From an uncultured Clostridia bacterium (GTDB taxonomy: Bacteria > Bacillota > Clostridia > Christensenellales > Pumilibacteraceae), in the NCBI GenBank assembly GCA_947589145.1, contig CANQCB010000060.1, positions 1 to 8,084 of the forward strand: DNA of 8,084 bases, written 5' to 3'. The notes beneath the pieces were generated by a model. It was not told the DNA's origin and searched no databases. It saw nothing but the letters and a program-made list of their open reading frames with translations. A program made the position numbers and the translations under genes. Shown here piece by piece: positions 6,273 to 8,084 of this stretch. Each line of letters begins with the position of its first letter. Positions within the stretch are counted from its first letter, which is position 1.

Positions 6273-6301
6273 TAGACAAAGAAACTCCGATGTTGTAGAA
6301 T
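6273..6301 (+). promoter_or_regulatory. Candidate promoter for the 25-codon ORF
   Basis: TAGACA (6273-6278, 5/6) and TAGAAT (6296-6301, 5/6) are separated by 17 bp, predicting a transcript start near 6308. The left arm of the 12-bp inverted repeat falls in the spacer. An alternative -35, TTGAAA (6248-6253), has only a poor -10 partner. Confidence 0.4.
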
Positions 6302-6343
6302 AGGAGAGACCTGCCAGTCAGTCGAAATAGAACAACATCGGAG
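6285..6343 (+). promoter_or_regulatory. 12-bp inverted repeat containing the ribosome binding site
   Basis: CTCCGATGTTGT (6285-6296) and ACAACATCGGAG (6332-6343) are perfect reverse complements separated by 35 bases. The right arm contains most of the GGAGG ribosome site (6340-6344) for the ORF at 6353. If both arms are transcribed, the ribosome site is hidden in a stem; if transcription starts near 6308, the arms could be paired protein-binding sites 47 bp centre to centre. I could not match the 35-nt loop to a known riboswitch. Confidence 0.6.
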
Positions 6344-6352
6344 GATATTATA

Positions 6353-6430
6353 ATGTCGGATAAACAAGATAATACCACAAGTAGTTTAGCACAAGGTAAA
6401 TATCCTTGGGGATTAAATTATAGCAAATAG
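6353..6430 (+). CDS. 25-residue small protein, unknown
   Basis: Starts MSDKQDNTT and ends GKYPWGLNYSK, followed by tandem stops TAG TAA except that the second is immediately adjacent (6428-6433). The ribosome site is strong (GGAGG, 6340-6344, eight bases upstream), which most genes in this window lack. The peptide is hydrophilic with a Tyr-Pro-Trp-Gly core; it has no signal peptide, membrane helix or cysteine. Codons are AT-rich (TTA, AAT, AAA, AGT), unlike the GC-rich neighbours. Flanking inverted repeats lie immediately upstream (over the ribosome site) and 15 bases downstream. Possibilities: a regulatory leader peptide, a small signalling or precursor peptide, or the truncated start of a lost gene. 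No family is recognised; the translation signals make it more than a random ORF. Confidence 0.45.
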   Translation: MSDKQDNTTSSLAQGKYPWGLNYSK

Positions 6431-6444
6431 TAAGTTCGCAATTA

Positions 6445-6476
6445 AAGTTGGGAGAGTTCATGAACTCACCCAACTT
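6445..6476. other. 32-nt interrupted palindrome after the small ORF
   Basis: AAGTTGGG-A-GAGTTC-AT-GAACTC-A-CCCAACTT: 8 bp, one A-A mismatch, then 6 bp, with a 2-nt centre. There is no U-run directly after it on the + strand; on the minus strand the stem is followed by TAATT. It is either a 3' stabilising or terminator hairpin for the small ORF, or a DNA site for a dimeric protein or recombinase. Confidence 0.6.
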
Positions 6477-6496
6477 ATCATATATTACAAAGTTGA

Positions 6497-6537
6497 CGAT
6501 TGTTTCTTGCAGGAATAGCAATCGCCTTTGCATTCTT
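6497..6537 (+). terminator. Possible weak terminator
   Basis: CGATTG (6497-6502) pairs with CAATCG (6519-6524), with partial pairing inside (TTTC/GGAA), followed by CCTTTGCATTCTTTT. It is AT-rich and of modest stability. It sits between the small ORF and the Ig-domain gene. Confidence 0.3.
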
Positions 6538-6586
6538 TTAAGTTAAACAAGTTATTGTCTCGAATCAGTCCGACATACTCTAATTG

Positions 6587-8032
6587 ATGTATGCGACAAT
6601 GCTAAATCAACTTGTTAACACGATTTCGATTTTCGGCAAAGAAGTGGATTGGGACGCAGGAACAGCCATGTTTTGGTTGTTGATAATTCAGGGAATTCTC
6701 ATCCTGATCGAAATTGCGGTTTTCTGTACGTTGATATTGCGTAGTAATCGCAAAAACAACAAGTCCAATCGGGAACAGAATTCTCAACCGCAAAATCAGC
6801 CCGTGGTGATTATTCAACAGCCCGAGGTCAAGAAAGAGCCCCGTGAACTCATCGGGATTACGGCGGATACGGGCGTAGTGGCGAGAGAGTTTAAGGTCGG
6901 GGACGAATTTAACTGCGAAGGTCTGCTCATCAATGCCGATTTCAATCAGGAGCCGGTGTTCGAATCCATAGTGGAATATTCGGTGGTGGATGAAGAATCG
7001 TTCGAGCGCATGTCCGAAGCGGGCGAAGTCAAAGGTTGCTACGTGATAAAACCCGATTTGACTCAACCGGGTAAAAAGTCCGTGGCAGTCAAATACGAAA
7101 ATATGACCGCCTACTACACCATATCCGTTGAACCCGAGCAGGAAGAGCACGAAAGGACTCTCTTGTACATAACGCTCGACACCGACAACGTCCAAAAGGA
7201 ATTCACCGAGGGCGACGCTCTCAATTACGACGGTTTGCGGGTTACGGCGGTGTTCAACACCGAACCGACGGAATTGCCCGTGGAGGATTACTCCGTGCTT
7301 GCTCCCGATATGAGCAAGGAAGGCAACCCGACCGTTACCGTAGTCTATCAGGACAAATCCGTAGGCTACCGTATCACGGTCAACGCGCTTCCCGAAGAAG
7401 AAAGAAAACATCGCGAAGCGCAACTTATCGAAGAGGAAAGTTATGCCGCGGGTACTTTGCGCTACGACAGGAGTTTCGAGGCGCGTCTCATACAGTCCGA
7501 TGACGACGTCAAGCGTTGGTACACCGATATCAAAAACGAATTGCTGTCCTTCAAAAAGGTGCACAATCGTTACAGTTGGAAGCGCGAAACCTACAAAGCC
7601 GGCAGAGCGTCGGTTGCAAAATTGGCGTTCCGCGGCAAAACGATGTGCCTCTATCTGCCGCTGAATGCCGCCGACTTCGCCGATACCAAATATCACCTTG
7701 AAGACGTAAGCGGCAATCCCTCCAATGCGGATACGCCCTCAATGTACCGTATCAAAAGCGACAGGCGCGCCAAATACGCTCTTGACCTCATCGGTATGGC
7801 AATGGAGAAATCGGAGTTACCTCGCATAGAACACATTGCCGAAGATTTCTATATGCCCTATGAAGGCATAGTCGAACTCATAAAGAAGGGACTCGTCAAG
7901 CGCAATATCAAATCCGCCGAAGAAGAAGCGTTCTTCAATCAGGGCAAGGCGGAAGCCGCCGCAACCGAGGAAGAGCCTTCCGAGCCGCAGGAGATCGCTC
8001 CGGGGATATTTGTTGCACCCAAAACCGAATAA
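6587..8032 (+). CDS. Single-pass membrane protein with two bacterial Ig-like domains and a conserved-looking C-terminal domain
   Basis: About 481 residues (numbered here from the ATG). Residues 27-51 form one membrane helix (MFWLLIIQGILILIEIAVFC), preceded by an acidic N-terminus (KEVDWD) and followed by a basic stretch (RSNRKNNKSNR) and a Gln/Asn-rich linker to about 78. Two Ig-like repeats of bacterial group 3 type follow: about 88-182 (EFKVGDEFNCEGLLINADF ... AYYTISV) and 190-266 (EFTEGDALNYDGLRVTAVF ... GYRITV). Residues 290-443 form a basic/aromatic globular domain (RYDRSFEARLIQ, NELLSFKKV, KLAFRGKTMCLYLPLNAADF, MYRIKSDRRAKYALDLI) that I do not recognise by name. The tail is Glu-rich. 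A TTG at 6584 and an ATG at 6599 are alternative starts, and none has a clear Shine-Dalgarno sequence. The charge pattern predicts the large C-terminal part to be cytosolic, unusual for Ig-like domains. Function unknown; structural or adaptor role inferred. Confidence 0.82.
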   Translation: MYATMLNQLVNTISIFGKEVDWDAGTAMFWLLIIQGILILIEIAVFCTLILRSNRKNNKSNREQNSQPQNQPVVIIQQPEVKKEPRELIGITADTGVVAREFKVGDEFNCEGLLINADFNQEPVFESIVEYSVVDEESFERMSEAGEVKGCYVIKPDLTQPGKKSVAVKYENMTAYYTISVEPEQEEHERTLLYITLDTDNVQKEFTEGDALNYDGLRVTAVFNTEPTELPVEDYSVLAPDMSKEGNPTVTVVYQDKSVGYRITVNALPEEERKHREAQLIEEESYAAGTLRYDRSFEARLIQSDDDVKRWYTDIKNELLSFKKVHNRYSWKRETYKAGRASVAKLAFRGKTMCLYLPLNAADFADTKYHLEDVSGNPSNADTPSMYRIKSDRRAKYALDLIGMAMEKSELPRIEHIAEDFYMPYEGIVELIKKGLVKRNIKSAEEEAFFNQGKAEAAATEEEPSEPQEIAPGIFVAPKTE

Positions 8033-8040
8033 AAAACCAT

Positions 8041-8065
8041 GGGGGCGGCGTATAGCGCCGCTCCC
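8041..8065 (+). other. GC-rich hairpin after the Ig-domain gene
   Basis: GGGGGCGGCG (8041-8050) pairs with CGCCGCTCCC (8056-8065), ten pairs with one G-U, loop TATAG. No U-run is visible in the 19 bases left in the window. It may be a terminator of unusual type or the start of a structured RNA extending past the edge. Confidence 0.45.
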
Positions 8066-8084
8066 GCAGGGAAGTCACATAGCA

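Noticed and set aside
6297..6331. Resemblance of GGAGAGACC in the loop to the start of a glycine riboswitch
   Set aside because: The rest of the glycine aptamer core (such as the GCCGAAGG-type segment) is absent, and the downstream ORF is not glycine-related.
6285..6343. Insertion sequence ends
   Set aside because: The 12-bp inverted repeats enclose only 35 bases, with no transposase and no target-site duplication visible around them.
6348..6533. 61-codon minus-strand frame over the small locus
   Set aside because: No ribosome site, no recognisable domain, and it crosses the 32-nt palindrome; AT-rich DNA gives such frames by chance.
6602..7696. Long open frame (364 codons) on the minus strand opposite the Ig-domain gene
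   Set aside because: It lies wholly inside a gene with clear membrane and Ig-like domains, its translation has no recognisable domain, and it is explained by codon bias of the sense gene.

Overview
This window looks like a chromosomal stretch from an anaerobic, low-to-mid-GC Bacillota bacterium, most likely an uncultured Clostridia gut lineage. The reasons are the mix of families (a TrpB2-type tryptophan synthase beta chain, a bacterial acyl-ACP thioesterase, an indolepyruvate:ferredoxin oxidoreductase-like pair, a zinc macrodomain hydrolase and a bacterial Ig-like membrane protein) and the tight operon packing. The taxonomic call is inference. No rRNA, tRNA, CRISPR array or intact transposase was seen.

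Left block (1-2606, + strand): the C-terminal part of a TrpB2-like enzyme is followed, almost without gaps, by a multi-pass membrane protein, a second small membrane protein with an acidic repeat-rich N-terminus, and an acyl-ACP thioesterase. Two of the three junctions are the same TAAAATG string and none of the three downstream starts has a clear Shine-Dalgarno sequence, so translation is probably coupled. A hairpin at 2633-2665 probably ends this unit.

Middle block (2667-4831, + strand): a near-consensus sigma-70 promoter (TTGACG, 17 bp, TATAAT), with a 7-1-7 palindrome over its -35 box, drives two genes joined by an ATGA overlap. They are recognisably homologous to IorA and IorB, but both have lost hallmark motifs. 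The IorA-like protein lacks the C-terminal ferredoxin domain, the CPGCPHR motif and the Mg/thiamine-diphosphate GDS...N residues; the IorB-like protein lacks the GxGGQG and HGMAQRGG signatures. The unit ends at a symmetrical terminator (4805-4831).

Right-centre (4960-5721, - strand): a single zinc-dependent macrodomain protein, convergent with the IorAB-like unit.

Non-coding stretch 5722-6586: it contains a GC hairpin in the macrodomain leader, two diverged copies of a ~75-bp repeat, an open minus-strand frame of unclear status, several hairpins, a strong minus-facing terminator, and an AT-rich island. The island carries a 25-codon ORF with a good ribosome site buried in one arm of a perfect 12-bp inverted repeat, and a 32-nt interrupted palindrome just after the stop. 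I cannot name this small locus; with the degenerate IorAB pair it is the most unusual part of the window.

Right block (6587-8032, + strand): a single-pass membrane protein with two Ig-like domains and a C-terminal domain I do not recognise by name, followed by a GC-rich hairpin at the window edge.
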